Source: Paraconexibacter algicola (GTDB lineage: Bacteria; Actinomycetota; Thermoleophilia; Solirubrobacterales; Solirubrobacteraceae). From it: a stretch of 64,000 nucleotides of DNA. Each line of letters begins with the position of its first letter. Position 1 is the stretch's first letter. Of this stretch, positions 24,126 to 32,460 are shown piece by piece. The position numbers were made by a program, and so were the translations under genes. The stretch is taken from contig NZ_PYYB01000001.1 in assembly GCF_003044185.1 (NCBI RefSeq), positions 868,001 to 932,000 of the forward strand. The letters run 5' to 3'. Below the pieces are notes generated by a model that saw only the letters and a list, made by a program, of their open reading frames with translations, did not search any database and was not told the origin of the DNA.

Positions 24126-25619
24126 TCAGCGCGCGTCGTGCAGCTGGTCGACCGGCGCGTCGTCGTCGGTGAGGACGTCGGCCCCGGCGGCGAAGCGCAC
24201 GACCGCGGGCCGGTCGAGCGTCCGTGCGCCCTGCGCGCTGGACCGCGCGGTCGCGGGCAGCGGCCGGTCGGAGGCGAGCAGCACCGCGTTGGCGCTGCCC
24301 GCCGTGCCCGGGGCGGCGCGGACGAGCCGCACGTCGGCGAAGCGGTCGAGCACCGTCGCGGTGACCGCGCGCAGCAGGCCGAGGTCGCCGCGGTCGATGA
24401 CGTTCAGCGCGTAGATCCCGCCGGGTCGCAGCACGCGACGCACGTCGTCGTGCCACTCCCGGGTCGTGAGGTGCCACGGCACCGCGACCTGCCCGAACGC
24501 GTCGCCGACGAGCACGTCGGCGGAGTCCGCCGGCCGGCCGCGTAGCGTCACGCGCGCGTCGCCGACGTCCACGCGCAGCGCGGCGGACCGGCGTAGCCCG
24601 AGCCGCTCGCGCGCGAGCTCCACGACCTTCCCGTCGACCTCCAGCACGCGGGCGCGCGAGCCCGGCCGGGTGGCGAGCAGGTACCGGGGCAGCGTGAACC
24701 CGCCACCGCCGACGAACACCGCGTCGAGCGGCCGGCCCGCGGGCGCCGCGGCGTCGAGCGCGTCCCCGATCCAGCGCGTGTACGCGAACGCGAGGCGCTG
24801 CGGGTCGTCGAGATCCACGTAGCTGTGCTGCAGGTCGTCGAGCAGGAGGATCCGGCCGGAGGCGCGCTGGGGGTCGATCTCCACGCGCGCGCAGTGGTAG
24901 GTCGACTCGACGTCGCACGGGGAGCCGGAGGCGAGCGCCAGCAGCGCGAGCACCGTCGCACCCGCGGCGGGCCCGGCCGCCGCCCGCCGCGAGGACGTGC
25001 AGGCGCGGACCGCGGCGAGCAGGCCGCACGCCACGAGCGCGCCGCCGACGAGCACGACCGCCGTGCTGACGGGGACGAGCGGCACGACGACGAATCCGGT
25101 GACGAACGTGCCGGCGAGGGCGCCCGCGGTCGCCCAGCCGGACAGCCGCCCGTACACGGTGCCGGTGCTCGCGAGGTCGGCGAGCTGCAGCCGCGCGACG
25201 GCGGGGGTGATCGCCGACAGCACGGTGGCGGCGGGCAGCAGCGCCACGGTGGTGAGCGCGAGCGCCCCGCCCCCGCCGGAGGAGGACGGGCCGAGCCCGC
25301 GGACGATCGGCACGGTCAGCAGGGCGAGCACGCCACCGGCCGTGAGCAGCAGCGCGACGAGCCCGCGCGGGTCGGTGCGGTCGGCGAGGCGGCCGCCGAC
25401 CGCGGAGCCGGCGGCGATCCCGCCGAGCACGACGCCGATGATCGACGTCGTCGTCTCCAGCGTCAGCCCGACGTAGGGGGCGAGCAGCCGCACCCCGAGG
25501 ATCTCCAGCACGAGCACCGCGCCCGACGCCCCAGCCACCAGCGCGGCGGCGAGCGCCGGGGGCAGCGGCCGGGCGCGGTCGGCGGGCGGAGGGGACGCGT
25601 CGCCGGTCACCCTCCGCAC
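24126..25619 (-). CDS. Fused membrane / spermidine-synthase-like protein
   Basis: 497 residues. The N-terminal half has about eight hydrophobic segments (ALVAGASGAVLVLEILGVRLLAP onward, split here; SIIGVVLGGIAAGSAVGGRLAD is typical of this group). The C-terminal half is a class I methyltransferase-like fold of the spermidine synthase family: QHSYVDLDD, VGGGGFTLPRYLL, LEVDGKVVELARERLGL, VLVGDAFG and REWHDDVRRVLRPGGI. Such fused proteins are widespread in actinobacteria; whether they make polyamines or modify membrane substrates is unclear. GTG 25619 starts 6 bases after the MmpL stop, suggesting coupling; GTG 25610 is an alternative. Confidence 0.85.
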   Translation of the reverse strand: MRRVTGDASPPPADRARPLPPALAAALVAGASGAVLVLEILGVRLLAPYVGLTLETTTSIIGVVLGGIAAGSAVGGRLADRTDPRGLVALLLTAGGVLALLTVPIVRGLGPSSSGGGGALALTTVALLPAATVLSAITPAVARLQLADLASTGTVYGRLSGWATAGALAGTFVTGFVVVPLVPVSTAVVLVGGALVACGLLAAVRACTSSRRAAAGPAAGATVLALLALASGSPCDVESTYHCARVEIDPQRASGRILLLDDLQHSYVDLDDPQRLAFAYTRWIGDALDAAAPAGRPLDAVFVGGGGFTLPRYLLATRPGSRARVLEVDGKVVELARERLGLRRSAALRVDVGDARVTLRGRPADSADVLVGDAFGQVAVPWHLTTREWHDDVRRVLRPGGIYALNVIDRGDLGLLRAVTATVLDRFADVRLVRAAPGTAGSANAVLLASDRPLPATARSSAQGARTLDRPAVVRFAAGADVLTDDDAPVDQLHDAR

Positions 25620-25624
25620 GATAG

Positions 25625-27688
25625 TCAGCCGGACTCGCCGTCCTGCCGGGCCAGGCGCGACGGCCACCACACGCGGCGGCCGAGGTCGTGGATGAGGGCC
25701 GGGACGAGCACGGACCGCACGAGCGTCGCGTCGAGCAGGACGCCGAACGCGACGACCGTGCCGATCTGCGTGAGCAGCACGAGCGGCAGGACCGCGAGGA
25801 CGGAGAACGTCCCCGCGAGCACGACGCCCGCGGCCGTGATGACCCCGCCGGTGACCGCGAGGGCGGCGAGGACGCCGCGCCGGGTGCCGATGCGCTCCGC
25901 CTCCTCCCGCGCGCGGGACGCGAGGAAGATGTTGTAGTCGACGCCGAGCGCGACGAGGAAGACGAACGCCAGCAGCGGCAGCGTCGGGTCGGCCGCCGGG
26001 AAGCCGAACAGGACGTCCCAGGCGACGGTCGCGACGCCGAGCGACGCGAGGAACGACACCACGACGGTGGCCAGCAGCAGCAGCGGCGCGGCGATCGAGC
26101 GCAGCAGCACGACGAGCACGAGCGCGACGACGAGCAGCGCGATCGGCGGCACCACGAGGTTGTCGCGCTCGGCGGCGTCCCGGAGGTCGTAGGCCTCGGC
26201 GGTGGCCCCGCCGACGAGCGCCTGCGGGTCGGCGGACCGCACGACGCGCCGGAGCTCCGGGACCGCGGCGACCGCCGCCTCCCCGTACGGGTCGCGGGCG
26301 AGCACGACCGACAGCCGGTTCGGGTCGCCGGTCGGGCGCGCGGACGCGACGAGGTCGTCGGCGCGGCCGAGCGCGGCCTGCACGGCCTCGGCGCGACCGG
26401 GGTCGCCGAGCACGACGTCGGCGGGCGCGGTGAGCCCGGGCGGGAAGCTCTCGCTGAGCAGCTTCTGCCCCTCGACCGCCTCGACCTTCGAGGTGAACTG
26501 GTCCTGCTGGGTGAGCGTCGTGTCGAGGCCGAGCGTGCCGGCCGCGAGGACGACGAGCACCGCGGTCGCCCCGACCCAGGCGCGGCGCGGGCGCCGGGCG
26601 ATGCGGTCCCCGAGGCGCTCCCAGACGCTGCGCCGCGCGGCGACCTCCTCGCCGGGCCGCGGGATGAACGGCCAGAACGCCCGGCGGCCGACGACGGCCA
26701 GCGAGGCGGGCAGCAGCGTGAGCGACAGCACCATCGCGAGCGCGACGCCGGCGGCGCCCAGCGGGCCGATCGCGCGGGTGGAGCCGACGTCGGCGAGCAG
26801 CAGGGTCAGCAGGCCGACGACGACGGTGCCGCCGCTGGCGAGGATCGCGGGCGCGGCGCCGCGCAGCGCGGCGCGCATGGCGTCGTGCACGTCCTCGTGG
26901 GCGCGCAGCTCCTCCCGGTAGCGGGCCACGAGCAGCAGGGCGTAGTCGGTCGCGGCGCCGAAGACGAGGACGGAGAGGATGCCGCTGGACTGGCCGGTGA
27001 CGGTCAGCCCGGCCTCCCCGAGCAGGGCGCCCGCACCGCGGCTCGCGCCCTCGGCGAAGATCACGGTCACGAACGGCACGAGCCAGAAGATCGGCGACCG
27101 GTAGATCAGGATCAGCAGGAGCAGCACGAGCGATCCGGTGATCGCCAGCAGGCGTCCGTCGAGACCGTCGAAGACCGCGCTGAGGTCGGCACTGAACGCG
27201 GCGCCTCCGGTGACCTGGACGTCGAGCCCGTCGCGCTCGCGCAGCGGCGCGAGTCGGTCGCGGAGGGTCTCGACGGTCTCGTTGAGGGCCTCCTCGTCGC
27301 CGTCGTCGGTGATCGGGACGGCGAGGACGGCCGCCGCCCCGCCGGGCGCCTGCTCGGGCTCGCGCAGCGCACGGGTGTCGACGAGCCCGGGCGGCTGCTC
27401 GCGCAGGTCGGCGGCGACGTCGCGCAGGGCGTCGAGGTCGCCGTCGCGCAGGCCGCCGTCGCGGGCGACCACGACGACGGCGGGCACGTCGCGCTCGGTC
27501 GGGTCGGCGACGGGCCGCTGCGCGACCTCCCGCGACTCCGAGCCGGACGGCAGCGACGCGACGGGATCGTCGTCGACGACCCCTTCAAGCTTGCCGGCCT
27601 GGGAGGCGAGCCCGCCGGCGGCGAGGATCGCGAGGACGAGGACGAGGACCTTCGAGCGGCGGCCGGCGGCGAGGAGGAGCGCGGTCAT
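25625..27688 (-). CDS. MmpL-family (RND) transporter
   Basis: 687 residues, the size of single-chain MmpL proteins. One transmembrane helix (RSKVLVLVLAILAAGGL) opens, then a periplasmic domain, a bundle of five helices (about 190-360) with FGAATDYALLLVARYREEL carrying the proton-relay Asp-Tyr pair, a second periplasmic domain and a second bundle (VALGVDYNIFLASRAREE). These export lipids or drugs using the proton gradient. ATG 27688 was chosen because the sequence before it is not hydrophobic or conserved-looking; no ribosome binding site precedes it, so the message may be leaderless. It is divergent from a TetR gene across 100 bases, which probably represses it. Confidence 0.9.
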   Translation of the reverse strand: MTALLLAAGRRSKVLVLVLAILAAGGLASQAGKLEGVVDDDPVASLPSGSESREVAQRPVADPTERDVPAVVVVARDGGLRDGDLDALRDVAADLREQPPGLVDTRALREPEQAPGGAAAVLAVPITDDGDEEALNETVETLRDRLAPLRERDGLDVQVTGGAAFSADLSAVFDGLDGRLLAITGSLVLLLLILIYRSPIFWLVPFVTVIFAEGASRGAGALLGEAGLTVTGQSSGILSVLVFGAATDYALLLVARYREELRAHEDVHDAMRAALRGAAPAILASGGTVVVGLLTLLLADVGSTRAIGPLGAAGVALAMVLSLTLLPASLAVVGRRAFWPFIPRPGEEVAARRSVWERLGDRIARRPRRAWVGATAVLVVLAAGTLGLDTTLTQQDQFTSKVEAVEGQKLLSESFPPGLTAPADVVLGDPGRAEAVQAALGRADDLVASARPTGDPNRLSVVLARDPYGEAAVAAVPELRRVVRSADPQALVGGATAEAYDLRDAAERDNLVVPPIALLVVALVLVVLLRSIAAPLLLLATVVVSFLASLGVATVAWDVLFGFPAADPTLPLLAFVFLVALGVDYNIFLASRAREEAERIGTRRGVLAALAVTGGVITAAGVVLAGTFSVLAVLPLVLLTQIGTVVAFGVLLDATLVRSVLVPALIHDLGRRVWWPSRLARQDGESG

Positions 27689-27788
27689 GTGGGAGAGGGG
27701 GGTCGGGGTCGAGAGCGGGAGAAACTGCCTGTAAGACACATACTGCCACACCGGCGGGATCTGCTTCGCCAGGAGGTACGATCGAGGC

Positions 27789-28406
27789 ATGGCAACCGGT
27801 TCCCGACCCTCCGTGCGCGAGCGCAACCGGGAGCGCGTCCGGGACGAGATCGGGAGCGCGGCGCGGCGGCTCTTCCTGCGCCAGGGCTACGCGGCCACGA
27901 CGATCGAGGAGGTCGCCGAAGAGGCCGGCGTCTCCCCCCGGACCGTCTACCGGCAGTTCCCCCGCAAGGAGGACCTCCCCTTCCACCGCCACGAGACGAT
28001 CGCCCGCCGCCTCGCCGAGCTGCTCGACGCGGACGACGGCGAGCAGCACGCCCTCGACGTCCTCGCCGACGCCCTCTGGCGCGCGATCGACGTCGAACAG
28101 CCGCCCGCCGGACCCACCGACCCCGACGCCGGGACCTTCCTCGAGCTGCTCGCGCGCGAGCCCGAGCTGCGCCGCCACGAGGCGTCGCTCATGGGCGAGA
28201 ACCACGAGACCGTCCGGCGCTTCCTGGACCGCCGCCTCCGCACCGCCGGGGACCCCGCGCCCGAGATCCGCGCCGAGATCCTCGCGGGCGCCTTCCTCGG
28301 GACGATGATGGCCGCGCGCAACCTCGTCCCCACCCTCGGCGATGCCCCGCCCTCCACCGCCATCCGCCGGGCCGTCGAGGAGCTGCGCCCGCTCGCCTGG
28401 CCGTAG
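27789..28406 (+). CDS. TetR-family transcriptional regulator
   Basis: 205 residues. The N-terminal DNA-binding domain reads IGSAARRLFLRQGYAATT and IEEVAEEAGVSPRTVYRQFPRKEDL (about 22-65), the TetR helix-turn-helix. The C-terminal helices (70-205) form the ligand and dimer domain of the MftR type. AGGAGG lies about 12 bases before the ATG. Divergent orientation to the MmpL gene suggests it controls that exporter and itself from the shared 100-base gap. I see no clear palindrome in that gap. Confidence 0.9.
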   Translation: MATGSRPSVRERNRERVRDEIGSAARRLFLRQGYAATTIEEVAEEAGVSPRTVYRQFPRKEDLPFHRHETIARRLAELLDADDGEQHALDVLADALWRAIDVEQPPAGPTDPDAGTFLELLAREPELRRHEASLMGENHETVRRFLDRRLRTAGDPAPEIRAEILAGAFLGTMMAARNLVPTLGDAPPSTAIRRAVEELRPLAWP

Positions 28407-28455
28407 CCCGCCGCGCCGACGCGCCCGGGCCTCGCGGCCGGGGCCCTGCCCGGCG

Positions 28456-28461
28456 TAGGAT
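28456..28461 (+). promoter_or_regulatory. -10 box of crotonase gene (leaderless)
   Basis: TAGGAT ends 6 bases before the ATG at 28468, and no ribosome binding site is present. Confidence 0.5.
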
Positions 28462-28467
28462 CCGTCC

Positions 28468-29301
28468 ATGAGCGAGGACCGCGTCCGCATCGACATCGCC
28501 GACCACGTCGCCACCGTGACGATGGTCCGCACCGACAAGCACAACGCGCTCGACGAGCACATGGTCCGCGCGCTGCACGCCGCCGCCGACCAGCTCGCGA
28601 CCGACGGCACCGTCCGCGCCGTCGTCCTGCGCGGCGAGGGCAAGAGCTTCTGCTCCGGCCTCGACGTCCCGAGCTTCTACGCGGAGGGCGCGATGCCGAT
28701 GGAGCAGGTCCTCGAGCGGGACGCCGACCGGCTCGCGAACTTCGCCCAGCGCGTCGCCACCGACTGGCAGGACCTGCCCGTCCCCGTCATCGCCGCGCTG
28801 CACGGCAACGTCTTCGGCGGCGGCGCGCAGATCGCGCTCGGCGCCGACATCCGGATCGCCGCACCCGACATCCGCATGTCGATCATGGAGATCAAGTGGG
28901 GCCTCATCCCCGACATGGGGATCACGCAGTCGCTCCCGCGGCTCGTGCCGATCGACGTCGCCAAGGAGCTCACCTACACCGGCCGGATCGTCGACGGCGC
29001 CGCGGCCAAGGAGTACGGCCTCGTCACGCGCGTCGACGCCGACCCGCACGGCGCGGCCGACGCGCTCGCCCGCGAGATCGCGTCGAAGTCCCCGGACGCC
29101 ACGCGGCGCACCAAGGCGCTCTACAACGCCGCCTGGGAGGGCGGGCTCTCGCCGCGCGACGGGCTCGTGCTCGAGACCGAGCTGCAGCGCGAGATCATCA
29201 TGAAGCCCAACCAGATGGCGGCGATCCAGGCCGGCTTCACCGGCGAGCCCGCGACGTTCGCCGACGCCACGCCGTCGACGTTCTCGCTCGCCGAGAGCTG
29301 A
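28468..29301 (+). CDS. Enoyl-CoA hydratase/isomerase (crotonase) family protein
   Basis: 277 residues. The crotonase fold is clear: HNALDEHMVRAL, VVLRGEGKSFCSGLDVPSF (first oxyanion-hole segment) and HGNVFGGGAQIALGADIRIA (second, about 112-131). MSIMEIKWGLIPDMG holds the region with the catalytic acids; one Glu (MEIKWG) is present while the second is not obvious, so hydratase versus other CoA-ester activity is open. Acts on acyl-CoA in the cytoplasm. It ends 22 bases before the SIR2-receiver gene, so the two may share a message, although a metabolic link is not evident. Confidence 0.9.
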   Translation: MSEDRVRIDIADHVATVTMVRTDKHNALDEHMVRALHAAADQLATDGTVRAVVLRGEGKSFCSGLDVPSFYAEGAMPMEQVLERDADRLANFAQRVATDWQDLPVPVIAALHGNVFGGGAQIALGADIRIAAPDIRMSIMEIKWGLIPDMGITQSLPRLVPIDVAKELTYTGRIVDGAAAKEYGLVTRVDADPHGAADALAREIASKSPDATRRTKALYNAAWEGGLSPRDGLVLETELQREIIMKPNQMAAIQAGFTGEPATFADATPSTFSLAES

Positions 29302-29323
29302 GCGGCGATCACCGGGGACCACC

Positions 29324-30565
29324 GTGACCGAGATCCCGCAGCACCTGATCGACCAGATCACCGCCGGCCGCTGCGTCGCGTTCGTCGGGGCGGGCTTCTC
29401 CGCCCCCGCGGTGCCCGCGTGGAAGGCGCTGCTCGACGGGCTCGCCGAGAAAGCGGCGCTCGACGCCGACCAGGCCGCCTGGCTGGACCAGCTCATCCAC
29501 CAGGGCGGCCACCGCGACCTCGAGGCCGCCGCCCAGGTGCTCCAGGTCGCGATGGGCGAGCAGTTCGACCCGGCGCTCGCCGAGGTCCTCGTCGAGCGCG
29601 GCCACCCGGAGCGGATCGCCGAGCGCCGCCGGCTGCTCGCCGGGATCCCGTTCGACGCGATCCTCACCACGAACTTCGACCACTTCCTGATCGGGGACGT
29701 GCCCGGGCCGCAGGCCTACCAGCGGATCCTGCGTGACCCGCCGCACCGCTGGTGGGAGCCGCGCTTCTGGGAGGGGCAGGAGGGCGCCCCGGTCATCAAG
29801 CTCCACGGCGAGGTCGGCCCGATCGGGGACGCCGTCGTCTTCACGCAGCGCGACTACCGCGAGCGGCTCTACTCGAGCCCCGCCTACATGACGTTCCTGC
29901 GGTCGCTGTTCGCGACGAACACGGTCCTCTACATCGGCGTGTCGTTCACGGACGCCTACCTCAACGAGCTGCGCAGCGAGGTGCTCGCGATGCTCGACCA
30001 CGAGGCCGACGACGACCCGGTCGCCTACGCGCTGCTCGCCGACGTGCAGCCCCACCAGGAGCGCTACCTGCGCAGCCACGAGGGCCTCGGGGTCCTGGGC
30101 TTCGACACCGCGGGGATGACCGACTGGAGCGGGTTCGAGGACCACCTGCGCGCGATCCACGCCGCGACGAACCCGCGGGCGATCCTCGGTCGAGCCCTCG
30201 CCGACCGCACGATCCTGTGGGTCGACGGCGAGCCCGACGACACCTCCTACGGGGCGGCGCTCCTGCGCGACGCGGCCGCGGACGCGGGCGGCCGCACGAC
30301 GATCGCGTCGGTGCGCACGGTCGACGAGGCGCTCGCGCGGATGCGGGCGGCGGCGCCGGACCTCGTGCTGCTCGACGGCCCGCTCGCGGAGGCGACACTG
30401 ACGGCGATGCGCGCGGAGGACCTGCGCGCCCCCGCGGTCGTGTTCTCGCGGACCGGCGGGACGGGCGGGATCGTCGACCGGCGCGCGGCGATGGCGCTCG
30501 GCGCCACCGACGCGCTGACCGAGTGGGGCGACCTCTTCCGCGAGGTCGCCCGGATCCTCAGCTGA
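29324..30565 (+). CDS. SIR2-like NADase domain fused to a receiver-like domain
   Basis: 413 residues from GTG 29324. The first 285 residues are a SIR2-type NAD-binding domain: VAFVGAGFSAPAVPAW (about 18-33), ILTTNFDHFL (about 113-122), VIKLHGEVG (about 156), FTQRDYRERLY and VLYIGVSFTDAYL. In defence proteins this fold depletes NAD. From about 293 a two-component-receiver-like fold begins: TILWVDGEPDD, then LVLLDGP with an Asp at the phosphorylation position (about 351), VVFSRTGG and GATDALTEW. The conserved receiver Lys is replaced (TEW for TKP), so it may be a pseudo-receiver that responds to binding and not to phosphorylation. No membrane segments. No partner defence gene adjoins. Confidence 0.82.
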   Translation: MTEIPQHLIDQITAGRCVAFVGAGFSAPAVPAWKALLDGLAEKAALDADQAAWLDQLIHQGGHRDLEAAAQVLQVAMGEQFDPALAEVLVERGHPERIAERRRLLAGIPFDAILTTNFDHFLIGDVPGPQAYQRILRDPPHRWWEPRFWEGQEGAPVIKLHGEVGPIGDAVVFTQRDYRERLYSSPAYMTFLRSLFATNTVLYIGVSFTDAYLNELRSEVLAMLDHEADDDPVAYALLADVQPHQERYLRSHEGLGVLGFDTAGMTDWSGFEDHLRAIHAATNPRAILGRALADRTILWVDGEPDDTSYGAALLRDAAADAGGRTTIASVRTVDEALARMRAAAPDLVLLDGPLAEATLTAMRAEDLRAPAVVFSRTGGTGGIVDRRAAMALGATDALTEWGDLFREVARILS

Positions 30566-31709
30566 CGGCGTACCGCTCGGCGACCTCGGACGGCACGGGC
30601 GCCGACGGCGGGTAGACGATCGTGCCCTGGTCGTGGCCGAGCTCGGCGTACAGCTCGCGCGGGGTCGGCACGTCGTGGCGGCGGAACGTCTCCTGCGGCG
30701 TGAGGATCTCGGTGCTGCGCGGCGGCAGGCCGAGCAGCACCGGGCCGACGACGGGCACGGTCGACGGCGACAGCGCCGCCACGATCGCCAGCTGGACGCG
30801 GGGCGAGCGGGCGACGATCCGCATGCCCAGGCGCATGATCGGGGTGACGAGCGCGTCGACGACCTTCGGCTGGCGGAGGTTGGCGAGGTCGCGCTGGTAC
30901 TGCGGCAGCGTCGCGATCACGGCGGCGCGGAACAGCTTGGCGTACGCCCAGAGGGCGGGTCGCGCGACGGCGGGCACCGGCGGGTACAGGCCGTCCGGGT
31001 CCATCAGGTGGCTCATCGCCTCCTGGGTCGCCTCGCTGGCGGCGAGCCGCGGGCGCATGAGACGGAAGTACTCGCGGACCTCGTCGCGGGAGCGCGGGAC
31101 GCGGTCCGGGTCGATCGTCTGGGCCTGCGCGGCGATCGCGCACTCCGCCCAGTAGCGGGTCTCCTCCTCGGCGGTCAGCCGGCCGGGGCCGAACTGCTCG
31201 TAGGTGTAGAGGATCGAGTGCCAGGCGGTCATGTGGATCCACAGCTGCTCGTCCGGGTTGTTCGGGTCGGAGAGCAGGCCCGAGACCGGGTCGGGGCTCG
31301 CGGCCTTGTGGTGGACCTTCATCAGCACCTGGGTGGCGTGCGCGATCTTCCTGGAGTCCGCGAACAGGTAGGTCGCGAAGTAGCGGAGCGTGCGGTCGTA
31401 GCGGACGCTGGTCTGGCTGTAGATCTTGCTGCTGTTCTTCACCGGCGCGATGAGGAAGGGGTCGAGCTCCTCGACGACGACGGCGCGGCTGAAGCCGACG
31501 GTCGGGGCGGTCGGGTAGGACCAGACCTTCCAGGTGACGGAGTCGGGGCCGAACCAGCCGTAGTCCTCCATCGGCTCGATGCGGTCGGGGTCCGCGCGCC
31601 GCAGCCGGTCGCGCAGCTGCCGGGTGGTCGAGCGCTCCTGCGGGGCGCTGGCGGACGGGGCCGGGCGGACGGGCGCCTCGGTCGCGGGAGACGGCGTGGT
31701 GGTGGCCAT
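30558..31709 (-). CDS. Oxygenase MpaB-family (DUF2236) protein
   Basis: 383 residues. After a Thr/Pro/Ala-rich leader of 30 residues, YGWFGPDSVTWKVWSYPT begins the DUF2236 fold; HATQVLMKVHHKA, LWIHMTAWHSIL and AECAIAAQAQTID supply the His residues that in the latex-oxygenase/MpaB family bind heme or another metal. MpaB cleaves a polyketide-terpene chain; the bacterial substrates are mostly unknown. ATG 31709 lies next to a probable promoter (TTGCAA, 18 bases, TACAGT on the minus strand). It overlaps the end of the SIR2 gene by 8 bases (convergent) and is divergent from the methyltransferase gene. Confidence 0.85.
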   Translation of the reverse strand: MATTTPSPATEAPVRPAPSASAPQERSTTRQLRDRLRRADPDRIEPMEDYGWFGPDSVTWKVWSYPTAPTVGFSRAVVVEELDPFLIAPVKNSSKIYSQTSVRYDRTLRYFATYLFADSRKIAHATQVLMKVHHKAASPDPVSGLLSDPNNPDEQLWIHMTAWHSILYTYEQFGPGRLTAEEETRYWAECAIAAQAQTIDPDRVPRSRDEVREYFRLMRPRLAASEATQEAMSHLMDPDGLYPPVPAVARPALWAYAKLFRAAVIATLPQYQRDLANLRQPKVVDALVTPIMRLGMRIVARSPRVQLAIVAALSPSTVPVVGPVLLGLPPRSTEILTPQETFRRHDVPTPRELYAELGHDQGTIVYPPSAPVPSEVAERYAVS

Positions 31710-31720
31710 GTGCACGACTG

Positions 31721-31736
31721 TACATACACGGATGTA
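31721..31736 (-). promoter_or_regulatory. Inverted repeat in the MpaB promoter
   Basis: TACAT and ATGTA arms with a 6-base spacer lie inside the probable promoter of the DUF2236 gene, between its TTGCAA (-35) and TACAGT (-10). A regulator bound here would block transcription. Confidence 0.4.
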
Positions 31737-31784
31737 GCTTTTGCAAGTGGCGTCTCGCCGCTCGGTCCGGGCGCCGCGGCCAGC

Positions 31785-31790
31785 TAGCGT
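31785..31790 (+). promoter_or_regulatory. -10 box of methyltransferase-ABC operon (leaderless)
   Basis: TAGCGT ends 7 bases before GTG 31798, with no ribosome binding site. It is the probable promoter of the six-gene operon to 37575. Confidence 0.5.
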
Positions 31791-31797
31791 CGCGGGC

Positions 31798-32460
31798 GTG
31801 GCCGGGACCGATCCAGCGAGCGTCCGCACCTGGGACCGGCTGGCCGGCTCGTACGGGCGGCAGGAGCGACGCGAGCAGCACGCCGTCGACACCGCCCTGC
31901 GCCTCGCCGACCCCGGCCCGCGCGACACGCTCGTCGACCTCGCCACCGGCACCGGCCTCGTGCTGCGCCGGCTCGCCGCCCGGCCCGCGCAGGCGGTCGG
32001 GGTCGACCGGTCGGCGGCGATGCTCGCGCACGTCGGCCCCCTCTCCGACGACACCCGGCTGCTGCGCGCGGACGCCCGCGACGTGCCGCTGCCCGACGGG
32101 CACGCCGACGTCGTCACCATCTCCTACCTGCTGCACCTCCTGTCCCCCGCCGACCGTGCCGCCGTGCTCGCCGAGGCCCGACGGCTGCTGCGACCCGACC
32201 CGGCGTCCCGGCTCGTGACCGTCACCGTCTGGACCGGGCGCGCCCCGCCGGCCCGGCTCGCCGGTCGCGTGCTCGCCGCCGCCGCGGCCGCGCGGCCCGC
32301 CGCCCTCGGCGGCCTGCGCCCGCTAGACCCCACCGCCGACCTGCGGGCCGCCGGCCTGCACGTCGACCGTCGCGTCGAGCTGCCCCGCCGCGGCTACCCC
32401 TCCCTCGTCCTGCGCGCCCGGCTCCCCGCCGGCCGCACCCCCGACCTCCGGACCCCATGA
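31798..32460 (+). CDS. Class I SAM-dependent methyltransferase
   Basis: 220 residues from GTG 31798. WDRLAGSYGRQERRE is the typical start of UbiE/COQ5-like enzymes; LVDLATGTGLVLRRLA is motif I (SAM-binding), VGVDRSAAMLAH motif II, and DARDVPLPDGHADVVTISYLLHLL the acceptor-side region. The substrate cannot be told. It is the first gene of a six-gene run in which each stop overlaps the next start (ATGA or GTGA), the next being a substrate-binding lipoprotein. Its link with an ABC importer and a disulfide reductase suggests chemistry on the imported compound, perhaps a metal or thiol; inference only. Confidence 0.85.
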   Translation: MAGTDPASVRTWDRLAGSYGRQERREQHAVDTALRLADPGPRDTLVDLATGTGLVLRRLAARPAQAVGVDRSAAMLAHVGPLSDDTRLLRADARDVPLPDGHADVVTISYLLHLLSPADRAAVLAEARRLLRPDPASRLVTVTVWTGRAPPARLAGRVLAAAAAARPAALGGLRPLDPTADLRAAGLHVDRRVELPRRGYPSLVLRARLPAGRTPDLRTP

